Source: UBA4416 sp040387475 (GTDB taxonomy: Bacteria > Bacteroidota > Bacteroidia > B-17B0 > Aurantibacillaceae). From it: a stretch of 64,000 bases of DNA. Numbering within the stretch: the first letter of the stretch is position 1; every line of letters begins with the position of its first letter. The stretch covers positions 372,001-436,000 of the forward strand of contig JAZKDT010000001.1 in NCBI GenBank assembly GCA_040387475.1. The letters are read 5' to 3'. Shown here in pieces: positions 16,087 through 24,325 of the stretch. The notes beneath the pieces were generated by a model, which worked only from the letters and a program-made list of their open reading frames with translations, had not been told where the DNA came from and made no database searches. Position numbers and translations under genes: made by a program.

Positions 16087-17298
16087 ATGACAATTTTAAC
16101 AACTATAAAGGACCTGGCAACCATTCATTTGAATGAAGTAATTGCTTTTCGCAGGCACCTACACCAGCATCCTGAATTATCTTTTGAAGAGTATCATACC
16201 GCAGAGTATGTATGTTCTGTTTTAGATAAGTATCAAATTGCGTATACGAAAGGGATTGTAAAAACAGGAATTGTTGCTATCATAGAAGGAAAAAAACCTT
16301 CTTCAAAAACAGTTCTGTTACGCGCCGATTTGGATGCGCTACCGATTGAAGAAAAAAATAACACCGATTATATCTCTAAAAATATTGGGGTAATGCATGC
16401 CTGCGGCCACGACGTTCATACAGCATCGGCTTTGGGAACAGCTATTATTTTAAATCAGTTAAAGGATGAATTTGAGGGAACGGTAAAAATTATGTTTCAA
16501 CCAGGCGAAGAAGTATTACCGGGCGGTTCATCTTTGATGATCGGGGAAGGGGTACTACAAAATCCAAAGGTTGATACGGCAATCGCTCAGCACGTTTTTC
16601 CAAGCATGGAAGTAGGGAAGGTAGGTTTTAAAACAGGTATGTACATGGCCAGCACCGATGAGTTACATATAACGATTACAGGTAAAGGCGGACACGCCGC
16701 GATGGCCGGGGAATATAACAACCCCTTAGTTGTGGCAGCCAGCATCATTAAAGAAATAGAAAAGCAATTTCCTTTTGCAGTCGATGCCGAAGGCGTGGCT
16801 CGCCATACAAAAAATAATATCCCAACGGTTATTGCTTTTGGAAAAATAGAAGGTAAAGGCGCCACTAATGTGATTCCGGAGAGTGTTTATTTAGCTGGCA
16901 CTTTTAGAACCATGGATGAGAACTGGAGAAGAGAAGTAAAAGAAAAAATAAAGCAGATCATTCACTCAGTTTGTGACTCTTACAGAGTGACAGCAGACAT
17001 AAATATCATTGATGGTTATCCGTTCTTAACAAATGATAATATGGTTACCGAACAATGCAAGCAAGCCGCCGTTGAGTATCTGGGAAAAGAAAATGTAGAG
17101 GAACTTCCATTACGTATGACAGCCGAAGACTTTGCCTATATTACGCAACAGGTACCAAGTTGTTTTTACCGTTTAGGAACAGGTAATAAATCCAAAGGCA
17201 TTACGTCAGGAGTTCATACCGCTACTTTTGATATTGATGAAAAAGCATTGGAGATCTCGACGGGTTTAATGGCATGGATGGTGTTGCGTGCAAAATGA
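16087..17298 (+). CDS. M20-family amidohydrolase (hippuricase-like)
   Basis: About 403 residues. Metal-binding motifs are HQHPELSFEEYHTAEYV, MHACGHDVHTASALG and MTAEDFAYITQQVPSCFYRLG; the dimerisation domain contains ITGKGGHAAMAGEYNNPL. This order fits the M20D group (N-acyl-amino-acid amidohydrolase, hippurate hydrolase, IAA-amino-acid hydrolase), which frees amino acids from N-acyl conjugates using two divalent metals. The substrate cannot be narrowed. GTG at 16084 immediately precedes the ATG at 16087; I prefer the ATG. No signal peptide, so cytoplasmic. Confidence 0.92.
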   Translation: MTILTTIKDLATIHLNEVIAFRRHLHQHPELSFEEYHTAEYVCSVLDKYQIAYTKGIVKTGIVAIIEGKKPSSKTVLLRADLDALPIEEKNNTDYISKNIGVMHACGHDVHTASALGTAIILNQLKDEFEGTVKIMFQPGEEVLPGGSSLMIGEGVLQNPKVDTAIAQHVFPSMEVGKVGFKTGMYMASTDELHITITGKGGHAAMAGEYNNPLVVAASIIKEIEKQFPFAVDAEGVARHTKNNIPTVIAFGKIEGKGATNVIPESVYLAGTFRTMDENWRREVKEKIKQIIHSVCDSYRVTADINIIDGYPFLTNDNMVTEQCKQAAVEYLGKENVEELPLRMTAEDFAYITQQVPSCFYRLGTGNKSKGITSGVHTATFDIDEKALEISTGLMAWMVLRAK

Positions 17299-17313
17299 TA
17301 GTTAAAAAACAGC

Positions 17314-18840
17314 TTACTTTTTAATTATTTTTTTAGTGATTGCTTTCCCGGAAGTTTCGATATATAAAAAATAAATGCCGTTTGGACCATAACTAAGATC
17401 TATGGTTCCCTCACCTTTTGAACTGAAAGGTAATAGTTCTCCGAGGCTATTTGTAATGGTCAATTTTTTTATTTCACTTGTAAAACCTTCTATTTTAAAT
17501 ATACCGGTTGTTGGATTGGGATATATATTTAATTCAGAAATGCCTTGGATTTCGTCAATAGAAACAGAAGTTTGAAATTCATATGTTCCCATATCAGGAT
17601 TGCCATCGCGCGGAAGCCCTAAAATATCTGTTAACGGAACACCGGCAGAGGTTCCGGCATTGATAGCAGGACTACTGGTTTGTAAGTGCAGCCCATCATC
17701 CGATGTAAGCCAGCAGTTATCTGTTCCCATGGCAGATATGGGATTTGTAAATAAAGGATTTAAATGGATGTTACCGGTTCCCGACCCTGAGATGATATGA
17801 GGCATAGATTGACCCGTGAGGTCAACATCCGAATAAGTTGCAATAAAAGAGGCGCCGCCTAAAATAAAGAATTGAGGACCAATACCAGAAGCAGTATTTC
17901 CCCAGAAAATGCAATTAACTAAAGTCGGATTACTATTACCTGAACTGCCTGTATTTGAATTTAATCTATCGGATACAATTCCACCACCATCTATGGCAGA
18001 ATTATTTGCAAATACGCAGTTGGTAAGTGTTGGACTGGCATTTCCATTATTTCCTCCCCAACAATACATTCCTCCTGCACGCTGCTGAGCATTATTGCCA
18101 TATACGATTGTATTAATCAAAGCAGGACTGGCCGTACCTCCAAGTCCAAAATTATCAATACCACCACCGCCGATATATGCTGTGTTGGCAGTAATGATAC
18201 AGTTGCTAATTACAGGGCTTGACATGCCACCGCTTGATCCACTATTAAAAATTCCAGCTCCAAATTGAGCATAATTATTTCTGATCACACAATTTCTGAT
18301 CGTTGGATTACAGAAATTTCCCGTATAATCACCCTGATTATAAAATCCCCCCCCCAATCCTGAAGTGCCGGCCGCGGGCCTGTCATCATTAGCATCTCTT
18401 ACAACAAAACCATCAATAACCGCAGTGTTATTTATACCAACCGGATTGCTGATGACGTGATAGCTGTTATCTGCAATGCCAACTGCACCGATTTCACCTG
18501 TTAAAATGGTACAAGCACCACAACTGAGCGTTCGTTGTGAAAGACTCGTTTCATTTCCAACAAAACTTCCATAAATAGTGATACCATTCCTCATTACAAA
18601 CGATATGTTCCGGTTAGCGGTGTTAGTAGTAAAATAGGTGCCACAGGCTACCCATACTTCGTCGCCGTTGTTTGCCAAATTAATTGTGGCTTGAAGTGAA
18701 TTGCCCGGCGCTGCATTTAGCCAGCTTGTGCCGTTCATTATCCCGGCGCCTGGAACAGTTACGTAGCGAACAGAAGCAAAATAGGCTAAAGGAAAAAGCA
18801 AGATTGAAAGTAAGATATATTTACGTATCATAATTTTCAT
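17314..18840 (-). CDS. Right-handed beta-helix protein with T9SS sorting domain
   Basis: About 508 residues from the ATG at 18840, where a signal peptide begins (MKIMIRKYILLSILLFPLAY); a longer frame to 18897 is unlikely. The core has repeated right-handed beta-helix coils built on short motifs such as NPTIRNCVIRNNYAQFGAGI, SPVISNCIITANTAYIGGG and SPTLTNCVFANNSAIDGGG. It then has the usual VPLTDILGLPRDGNPDMGTYE closing segment. The last ~75 residues are a T9SS type A domain (LNIYPNPTTGIFKIEGF ... NGIYFLYIET). Surface-located; polysaccharide lyase activity is possible for the fold, but no catalytic residues can be assigned. Confidence 0.88.
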   Translation of the reverse strand: MKIMIRKYILLSILLFPLAYFASVRYVTVPGAGIMNGTSWLNAAPGNSLQATINLANNGDEVWVACGTYFTTNTANRNISFVMRNGITIYGSFVGNETSLSQRTLSCGACTILTGEIGAVGIADNSYHVISNPVGINNTAVIDGFVVRDANDDRPAAGTSGLGGGFYNQGDYTGNFCNPTIRNCVIRNNYAQFGAGIFNSGSSGGMSSPVISNCIITANTAYIGGGGIDNFGLGGTASPALINTIVYGNNAQQRAGGMYCWGGNNGNASPTLTNCVFANNSAIDGGGIVSDRLNSNTGSSGNSNPTLVNCIFWGNTASGIGPQFFILGGASFIATYSDVDLTGQSMPHIISGSGTGNIHLNPLFTNPISAMGTDNCWLTSDDGLHLQTSSPAINAGTSAGVPLTDILGLPRDGNPDMGTYEFQTSVSIDEIQGISELNIYPNPTTGIFKIEGFTSEIKKLTITNSLGELLPFSSKGEGTIDLSYGPNGIYFLYIETSGKAITKKIIKK

Positions 18841-18952
18841 TTTTAAATGGTTTGAGAAAACGGGCCCTATAAAAACAAAATTAATTTTTTTGAACATGTA
18901 AACAAAAACGCTTACTAAGCCGATTACCGTTTTTGCTAAGTAATCAGTAAAA

Positions 18953-20227
18953 CTACTTTAATCTCTTGTACTTTTGAAACAGATACGATCCACCTAATGT
19001 GGCGATAAAGAATAGCCAAAGCTTTAGAATCTCAGGCCATATTTCCCTCAGGGAGGAATTGCGAATAAAGACAGCGTAAAAAGACTCCAATCCCCAATTC
19101 AAAGGAGAAATCACAGAAATAGTTTTCATAATATCCGGCATCACAAATGTTGGCACCCAAACGCCACCAATGGCTGCTAAGATAATAATGAACACCGCTC
19201 CAAATAAAGAAGCCTGGTCGTGTGTTGTTGCAACCGTTCCAACAAGTAAACCAAAACCTGTTGCAGCCAAACCGGCCGATAATGCTATCAGAGACAAAAG
19301 TGGTAAGTTATCGCCAATATTTAATTGTGGCATCCCTAATAGCGGTAAAACAAACAAACCCACTCCAAGCATTAAACCAAACTGAATTAAACTGACAATT
19401 GTATAGGTTAATAATTTGCCCAACATTACAATGAAATACGAGCCGGGCATCGTGAGTAAACGAAATGCACTTCCATCTTCACGCTCTTTGATAATATTTC
19501 CGGCTAATGGTATACAAATAAAGAACATCGCAAATAAAGTCCAAGCAGGAACATTGTGCTGTACGGCATTTGGAATAATGGTTGAATTATTATACGATGC
19601 ATACTCTTCGTTAATATTGACCAGGGGTGTATTTTCGAGTGCTGATGGTTTTGCATCGGGAAATGTTTCTCTCATTTTTGTATTGAGGGCACTCACCATT
19701 CCCTGCATTTCAATTTGAGAAATAATACGTTCGATGGAATTGCTGATCGTTGTTTTAAAAGATTTTTTAGTGATCGGATCAAAAAACAAGTTCAACTGAA
19801 TTTTAGAAGTATCTGCAGTGCTAGCGGTAATGGCTGAATCTCCGCTAAAACTATCCAATAGTTTAGTAACACGGGCAGTAGAACGTTCACGTAATTTTTT
19901 ACTTGTATTTTCCGGAACAATAACACCAATAAAGAAGTGACCTTGTGCAATTTCTTTTTTTGTTTCTTCGTTACTTAATTGCTTTTCGGTGATCTCAAAA
20001 AATTTAGAACGGTTAATGTATTTTTTCAGTGTTTCCGATAAAGAATCATGATCTCTGTCAACAAACAACAATGGCACGGATGATTCATTCACTGATTTAA
20101 AAGTAGAATCCTGTATCAGTGTCATGATTAAAATTAATACCGTTGGCATAATAAAAGTAATAGCAAGTCCTGCCCTGTCGCGGGTGAGTACTTTGTATTC
20201 TTTATATATGCTGTATAGTATTTTCAT
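18953..20227 (-). CDS. ABC-2 type transporter permease
   Basis: 424 residues: one N-terminal transmembrane helix (AGLAITFIMPTVLILIMTLI), a large extracytoplasmic domain of about 180 residues, then five or six helices including LFAMFFICIPLAGNIIKERE, the typical ABC-2 (YhhJ/YbhR) arrangement. It pairs with the ATPase gene immediately upstream, whose last base overlaps its start. Exports an unidentified lipid, pigment precursor or drug. The neighbouring hotdog gene hints at a fatty-acyl or polyene substrate; that link is inference. Confidence 0.9.
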   Translation of the reverse strand: MKILYSIYKEYKVLTRDRAGLAITFIMPTVLILIMTLIQDSTFKSVNESSVPLLFVDRDHDSLSETLKKYINRSKFFEITEKQLSNEETKKEIAQGHFFIGVIVPENTSKKLRERSTARVTKLLDSFSGDSAITASTADTSKIQLNLFFDPITKKSFKTTISNSIERIISQIEMQGMVSALNTKMRETFPDAKPSALENTPLVNINEEYASYNNSTIIPNAVQHNVPAWTLFAMFFICIPLAGNIIKEREDGSAFRLLTMPGSYFIVMLGKLLTYTIVSLIQFGLMLGVGLFVLPLLGMPQLNIGDNLPLLSLIALSAGLAATGFGLLVGTVATTHDQASLFGAVFIIILAAIGGVWVPTFVMPDIMKTISVISPLNWGLESFYAVFIRNSSLREIWPEILKLWLFFIATLGGSYLFQKYKRLK

Positions 20228-20976
20228 TACTTGTCTCTGAAAGCAGCCCCTGTTATTTTTAAATATACTTCCTCAATACTGTTGCAGTTATTTGTTCTGA
20301 TGAGTTCCTGGGTTTGCCCTTGAGTTACTAATTTACCGTCATCGATAATGGCAATGTGCGTACAAAAATCTTCAGCCTCATCCAAATGGTGTGACGTATA
20401 TAAAATGGTCATTCCATTTTCTTTATTCAGCTGTTTCAAATGCTCAATAATTGCTTGTTTTGATTGAACATCTACACCAACAGTGGGTTCATCCAGTATC
20501 AATAATTGAGGATTATGTAATAAGCCGGCTATTAAATTCACCCGGCGTTTCATTCCACCGGAGTAGGACACAATTTTTTGATGCATGTTAGCTTCTAAAC
20601 CAAGGGTCGCTAAATTTTGTGTAATGCTGTTTTTTAAAGATTGACCTTTTAAGCCATACATATGTCCCAGGAACATTAAATTTTCCCAGGCAGTTAGTTT
20701 TGGATAAAGGGCAATTTCCTGTGGCACTACGCCAATAGCTTGCTTACATTCTTTGCTGTGTGTTTTGTGTGTAAGGCCGTTAATATATATTTCGCCACTA
20801 TTTGGCGGAAATAGTCCGCAGAGCATACTGATAAAAGTGGTTTTTCCGGCACCATTAGGACCCAATAAACCAAAAATGTCGCCTTTGCCTATAGTTAATG
20901 ATAAATCATTAACCGCGGCTCTGGGGGCATCTTTGTATTTTTTAGATACATGTTGTATATCAACCAATAAACCCAT
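20227..20976 (-). CDS. ABC transporter ATP-binding protein
   Basis: 249 residues with Walker A GPNGAGKTT (39-47), Q-loop VVPQEIALYPKLT, signature YSGGMKRRV, Walker B LLILDEPTVGVD and H-loop TSHHLDEAEDF. This is the DrrA/CcmA-like exporter class. It overlaps the permease gene by one base and directly follows the hotdog gene, so the three form one minus-strand operon. It should drive the ABC-2 permease at the inner membrane. Confidence 0.95.
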   Translation of the reverse strand: MGLLVDIQHVSKKYKDAPRAAVNDLSLTIGKGDIFGLLGPNGAGKTTFISMLCGLFPPNSGEIYINGLTHKTHSKECKQAIGVVPQEIALYPKLTAWENLMFLGHMYGLKGQSLKNSITQNLATLGLEANMHQKIVSYSGGMKRRVNLIAGLLHNPQLLILDEPTVGVDVQSKQAIIEHLKQLNKENGMTILYTSHHLDEAEDFCTHIAIIDDGKLVTQGQTQELIRTNNCNSIEEVYLKITGAAFRDK

Positions 20977-21420
20977 TTAAGCGTTCTCCTGTAAAAATAT
21001 TTTCATTTCGCAACTGGCTACCAGCTGGTCATTACAAAATGATTTTGCTTCTATAATCGAAACATTCATGACCTGTGTTTTGGTAGACACTTCCGTCAAT
21101 ATCTCGTTACCACTTTTTGGTAAATTATGAATATTGAGATTTTTGATGTTAGCAATGAAACCAACGCGGGGCTCGGTTTTATTGACAACGGCTTCATAGC
21201 CCGCCATGCTGGCTGCCGTTTGCGCCATGTTTTCAATAATACCCGATTCTGTTAGCGCGCCATTTTGCGTTAACAGGTGTTCATCAACTATATCAAAACC
21301 AGTAATTACAGAAGTTTCATCACATTTATAAATTCTGCTGATCAAAACGATCGGTGGACGTTGAGGAATGTATTTCAGAATGGTGTCTGAGTCTACTATG
21401 GCTTTGTTAACACTGATCAT
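20977..21420 (-). CDS. Hotdog-fold protein similar to 3-hydroxyacyl-ACP dehydratase
   Basis: About 147 residues from the ATG at 21420 (MISVNKAIVDSDTILKYIPQ); an in-frame extension to 21447 is less likely. It has the FabZ-like order KYIPQRPPIVLISRI, ALTESGIIENMAQTAASMAGYE and VGFIANIKNLNIHNLPKSG. The usual FabZ active-site His in HFPxxP is not present; a Q/R-P-P-I replaces it, as in ApeP-like proteins of aryl polyene clusters. It shares an operon with the ABC exporter. A role in the polyene/flexirubin pathway encoded at 42.9-48.9 kb is possible but unproven. Confidence 0.8.
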   Translation of the reverse strand: MISVNKAIVDSDTILKYIPQRPPIVLISRIYKCDETSVITGFDIVDEHLLTQNGALTESGIIENMAQTAASMAGYEAVVNKTEPRVGFIANIKNLNIHNLPKSGNEILTEVSTKTQVMNVSIIEAKSFCNDQLVASCEMKIFLQENA

Positions 21421-21520
21421 AATGTTGTATTTTGTAAGCATATACATTTAACAGGTAAGTCTTGTGTTTTGTTTAATGCTTCACAAAAATAAGGTTATAT
21501 ATGATTTTACCATCATAAAA

Positions 21521-21549
21521 AAGCCGTTATGACAATATCATAACGGCTT
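21521..21549 (-). terminator. Intrinsic terminator
   Basis: 12-bp perfect stem AAGCCGTTATGA / TCATAACGGCTT with a 5-base loop. An A-run on its left gives a T-run on the minus strand, downstream of the DUF4412 gene that ends at 21570. Confidence 0.9.
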
Positions 21550-21569
21550 ATTATTAAGTATTGAACAGA

Positions 21570-22211
21570 TTATTTTTGTTCAAATTTTTTGTATTCGGCA
21601 GGGATAGCTAATTTGGAAGCATCGATGGAAGACTTGTTTACCTTTGAAACTTCTAATTTGCTAAGTAAAGCGCCATCAGAGATAGATTTTTCTTCAGATA
21701 ACAAAGGCATTGACCCTTTAGGCAAATCTTTAATCTGGTTGAAATAAATACTTTGTTTGTCTTTTCTATTCCAGGCTTTTACCATTGGTGCAAAAAAATC
21801 ATATTTACCTGAAACAATCCAGTAAGTTATTACCGTGTTTTCTTCAGTGTTTTTTACAATGTATTCAGCACATTTTTGGCCTTGAACCATTTTAGTGTTA
21901 GTTCCTTTTGTAGATACGCAGGTTCCTTTAATAACGGGAGCTGTTTCGCTTTTGTGCTCACCCCATACTTTACGAACCGGGTTAACAAATTTAATTTCGT
22001 TGGTTGACGTGTTAAATACAAAACTACCCTCAACTTTACCAGACTTGCGACCGATTTGATCTAATTTAACATCGTTACCCTTTACATAGTAAATGTTAGT
22101 AGTTGTATCTTTAGATGTTTCCATCTTAAATTCGATACTGCCTTCGAAAGATTGAGCAACGGCCATTACTGATAATGAAAGACTTGCTACTAATAATTTA
22201 ATTTTATTCAT
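21570..22211 (-). CDS. DUF4412-domain exported protein
   Basis: 213 residues with a signal peptide (MNKIKLLVASLSLSVMAVAQ). The mature part begins SFEGSIEFKMETSKDTTTNIY and continues KGNDVKLDQIGRKSGKVEGS and GQKCAEYIVKNTEENTVITYW, the pattern of DUF4412, a periplasmic LolA-like barrel family frequent in Bacteroidota. It could bind a hydrophobic ligand by analogy with LolA; this is not shown. It is monocistronic, with the terminator immediately downstream. Confidence 0.8.
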   Translation of the reverse strand: MNKIKLLVASLSLSVMAVAQSFEGSIEFKMETSKDTTTNIYYVKGNDVKLDQIGRKSGKVEGSFVFNTSTNEIKFVNPVRKVWGEHKSETAPVIKGTCVSTKGTNTKMVQGQKCAEYIVKNTEENTVITYWIVSGKYDFFAPMVKAWNRKDKQSIYFNQIKDLPKGSMPLLSEEKSISDGALLSKLEVSKVNKSSIDASKLAIPAEYKKFEQK

Positions 22212-22269
22212 TTAATTTATTTTTAAATTTGACACTAAAATAATATAATTTTAGATATAAATAAAAATT

Positions 22270-22632
22270 ATGCCAAATAATACCGAAAAAGGTACCCAGG
22301 GGGAAGAAATAGCGGTGGCATACCTGTTGAAAAACGGGCATCAAATACTGGCAAAAAACTGGCGTCATAAGCATTTGGAAGTAGACATTGTTTCCAGTAT
22401 TAACAACACCCTGGTGATCGTTGAGGTGAAGTTACGAGCCAATGCTTTTTATGGAAATCCTGAAGAATTTGTGACTAAAAGCAAGCAGAAAAAACTGATA
22501 AAAGCTGCTGACTTTTATATTAAAGAAAATAACATAAATTGGGATACCAGGTTTGATATCGTCTCTATTATTCAAAATCCTGCCGAGCTAACAATAGAAC
22601 ATTTTGAAGGAGCGTTTTATCCCACGTTATAA
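22270..22632 (+). CDS. YraN/UPF0102 family protein
   Basis: 120 residues, the usual length. The N-terminus GTQGEEIAVAYLLKNGHQIL and the PD-(D/E)xK-like core LEVDIVSSINNTLVIVEVKLR (with ExD...ExK) are diagnostic, followed by TKSKQKKLIKAADFYIKENN and RFDIVSI. It belongs to the restriction-endonuclease-like superfamily; its cellular role is unsettled. Its last few bases overlap the end of the convergent anti-sigma gene. Confidence 0.93.
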   Translation: MPNNTEKGTQGEEIAVAYLLKNGHQILAKNWRHKHLEVDIVSSINNTLVIVEVKLRANAFYGNPEEFVTKSKQKKLIKAADFYIKENNINWDTRFDIVSIIQNPAELTIEHFEGAFYPTL

Positions 22633-23667
22633 TTTCCCGGCTTTATGGGTTATACTTACACCTCCTAATGTTAAAGCATAAGCCGTATTTTCTTTATTCG
22701 TTTCTTCATCACCATTAACGCCTTTAACTCCAACATGGTTTAGGTTTTTTAGCGCACGACTGGCGGCAGCCCAAATTCCTTTTTTCTTTGCCGGTTCGTT
22801 TGAAGCCAATAGCTCCTCATCGTTTTCAGAAATAACCTGTACAACAGTTGGTTGTTTAACAACAGGCGCTGTGTTTTGGGCCATAAGGAGGTCATTTTTT
22901 GGAGACTGAACAGCCGGTGAATTGTTAGGAGCAATAATGCTATCCTGTGGCATAGTTACCTTATTTGCCGGTTGAAGTGTAGTTGAATTATTGGTTAATG
23001 CTTGTTGCTGTTGTGCCGTATTTGCAGAATGATTTTGCGCTAAGGAATGAATTGATTCATCAGGAACAGTTAACACCTCCGTACTGTTTTGAGCGTTGCT
23101 TATATTAACATAAGGTAGTGTGTCTGTTTTTTCGTTGTTTGTATTATTTGCTAAAGTTGAGGTAGTGCCCACTTCTGTTTTTGGCCACAACATAAATAAA
23201 CCTATTAAAAACACAACACAAGCTGCCGCTGCATATTGCGTTGTTGAGAAATTAAACCAAATAACTTTGGGCCTTCTCTTTAACGATTCTTTATTTTCAA
23301 ACACAACAGATGTATCTGCTGTAGCAATGGTACTGTTATATAGTGCTAAGTCTTTTAACAAAGAAGGATTTGTGACACAACTCTTCTCCAGCTCCAGGCG
23401 TTCTTTTGCCGTTAATTGATTTTCAACATAAGCTATGAATTGAGATTCTGACACGAGATCTAAAGGCGAGCGTTTTAAAGGCGTTTTATCGGAAAAAGTA
23501 ATTGTTTCATCCTCTAATGGAGTGAACGACAATTCATCCAGATTAATTTCTAATTCAGGATGCTGGATCAGAAATAATTCTAATTCCATTTGCCCTTCAT
23601 CAGATAAATTTCCTTCCGAAAAATCCAATAAGTATGCTTCGTAATTATGTAAATCAATTTTGTACAT
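22627..23667 (-). CDS. Probable anti-sigma factor (single-pass membrane protein)
   Basis: 346 residues. An N-terminal cytoplasmic part (FSEGNLSDEGQMELELFLIQHPELE, a zinc-finger-free anti-sigma type) is followed by one transmembrane helix (about 139-160, AAAACVVFLIGLFMLWP). A long Asn/Gln/Ser/Thr-rich periplasmic region then ends in KTLNH-like and ALTLGGVSITHKAGKL segments. It starts one base inside the stop of the ECF sigma gene (TAATG), so the pair is translationally coupled. Role inferred from that pairing and topology; the signal sensed is unknown. Confidence 0.75.
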   Translation of the reverse strand: MYKIDLHNYEAYLLDFSEGNLSDEGQMELELFLIQHPELEINLDELSFTPLEDETITFSDKTPLKRSPLDLVSESQFIAYVENQLTAKERLELEKSCVTNPSLLKDLALYNSTIATADTSVVFENKESLKRRPKVIWFNFSTTQYAAAACVVFLIGLFMLWPKTEVGTTSTLANNTNNEKTDTLPYVNISNAQNSTEVLTVPDESIHSLAQNHSANTAQQQQALTNNSTTLQPANKVTMPQDSIIAPNNSPAVQSPKNDLLMAQNTAPVVKQPTVVQVISENDEELLASNEPAKKKGIWAAASRALKNLNHVGVKGVNGDEETNKENTAYALTLGGVSITHKAGKL

Positions 23668-24152
23668 TAAATAACAACTTCTAATTTTCCAATATAATTT
23701 TTTAAAAAGGCTCTCGCCCTGAATATATATACCTTTACCTGACTTTCAGTAAGGTTTGTGATTTTTCCTATTTCCAAATAATCATAGCCTTCATAGTCTC
23801 TTAATAAGATTACGCTTTTTTGAATCTCGGGCAATTTATCCAAAGCGGTATTTAAAATTTCCTTTAGATCAGAATATTGTTTACTGTGTTGTAACTTGTG
23901 TTCCACTACCTCATTGTAATCGCCCTGTTTTTTTGCTTTTCGTGTATGATCAACCAGGGTGTGATGCGCTGCGGTGAACAAATAGGATTTGGCATTTGTG
24001 CTTTCGATATCATTCACTTTACGCCAAACTTTTTCAAATGTATCCTGTACAATATCTTTAGCCACATCTACATCCTTTATATGCTTTAATATAAAGCGAT
24101 ATAGCGAATCTGAATAGCTATCCACACAATGATTATATTCGGTTACTGTCAA
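23667..24152 (-). CDS. ECF-family RNA polymerase sigma-70 factor
   Basis: 161 residues. Region 2 is LYRFILKHIKDVDVAKDIVQDTFEKVWRK with SYLFTAAHHTLVDHTRK; region 4 is LPEIQKSVILLRDYEGYDYLEIGKITNLTESQVKVYIFRAR. These are the usual two domains of an ECF sigma. The first in-frame start is a TTG at 24152 (MTVTEYNHCVD) because a stop lies just upstream. It is coupled to the anti-sigma gene downstream. Target promoters are not apparent in the window. Confidence 0.94.
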   Translation of the reverse strand: MTVTEYNHCVDSYSDSLYRFILKHIKDVDVAKDIVQDTFEKVWRKVNDIESTNAKSYLFTAAHHTLVDHTRKAKKQGDYNEVVEHKLQHSKQYSDLKEILNTALDKLPEIQKSVILLRDYEGYDYLEIGKITNLTESQVKVYIFRARAFLKNYIGKLEVVI

Positions 24153-24294
24153 GTTTTGTTATTGTTTGTACAAAATGTTCAAATTCTGTGAGAAGCTTTC
24201 CCTCGAATTTGAACATTTTGATTCAAACGTTTTTAAATCAAACTACACATAAGACGGATTATCCTGTGGTAAAGTTACAGAGGTTACAAAAACA

Positions 24295-24320
24295 AAACCC
24301 CCTGATTATCAGAGGGTTTA
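24295..24320 (-). terminator. Intrinsic terminator of the transglycosylase gene
   Basis: An 11-pair stem with one mismatch (AAACCCCCTGA / TCAGAGGGTTT) and a 3-base loop lies just beyond the stop at 24326. The A-run to its left supplies the T-run on the minus strand. Confidence 0.8.
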
Positions 24321-24325
24321 GGTTT

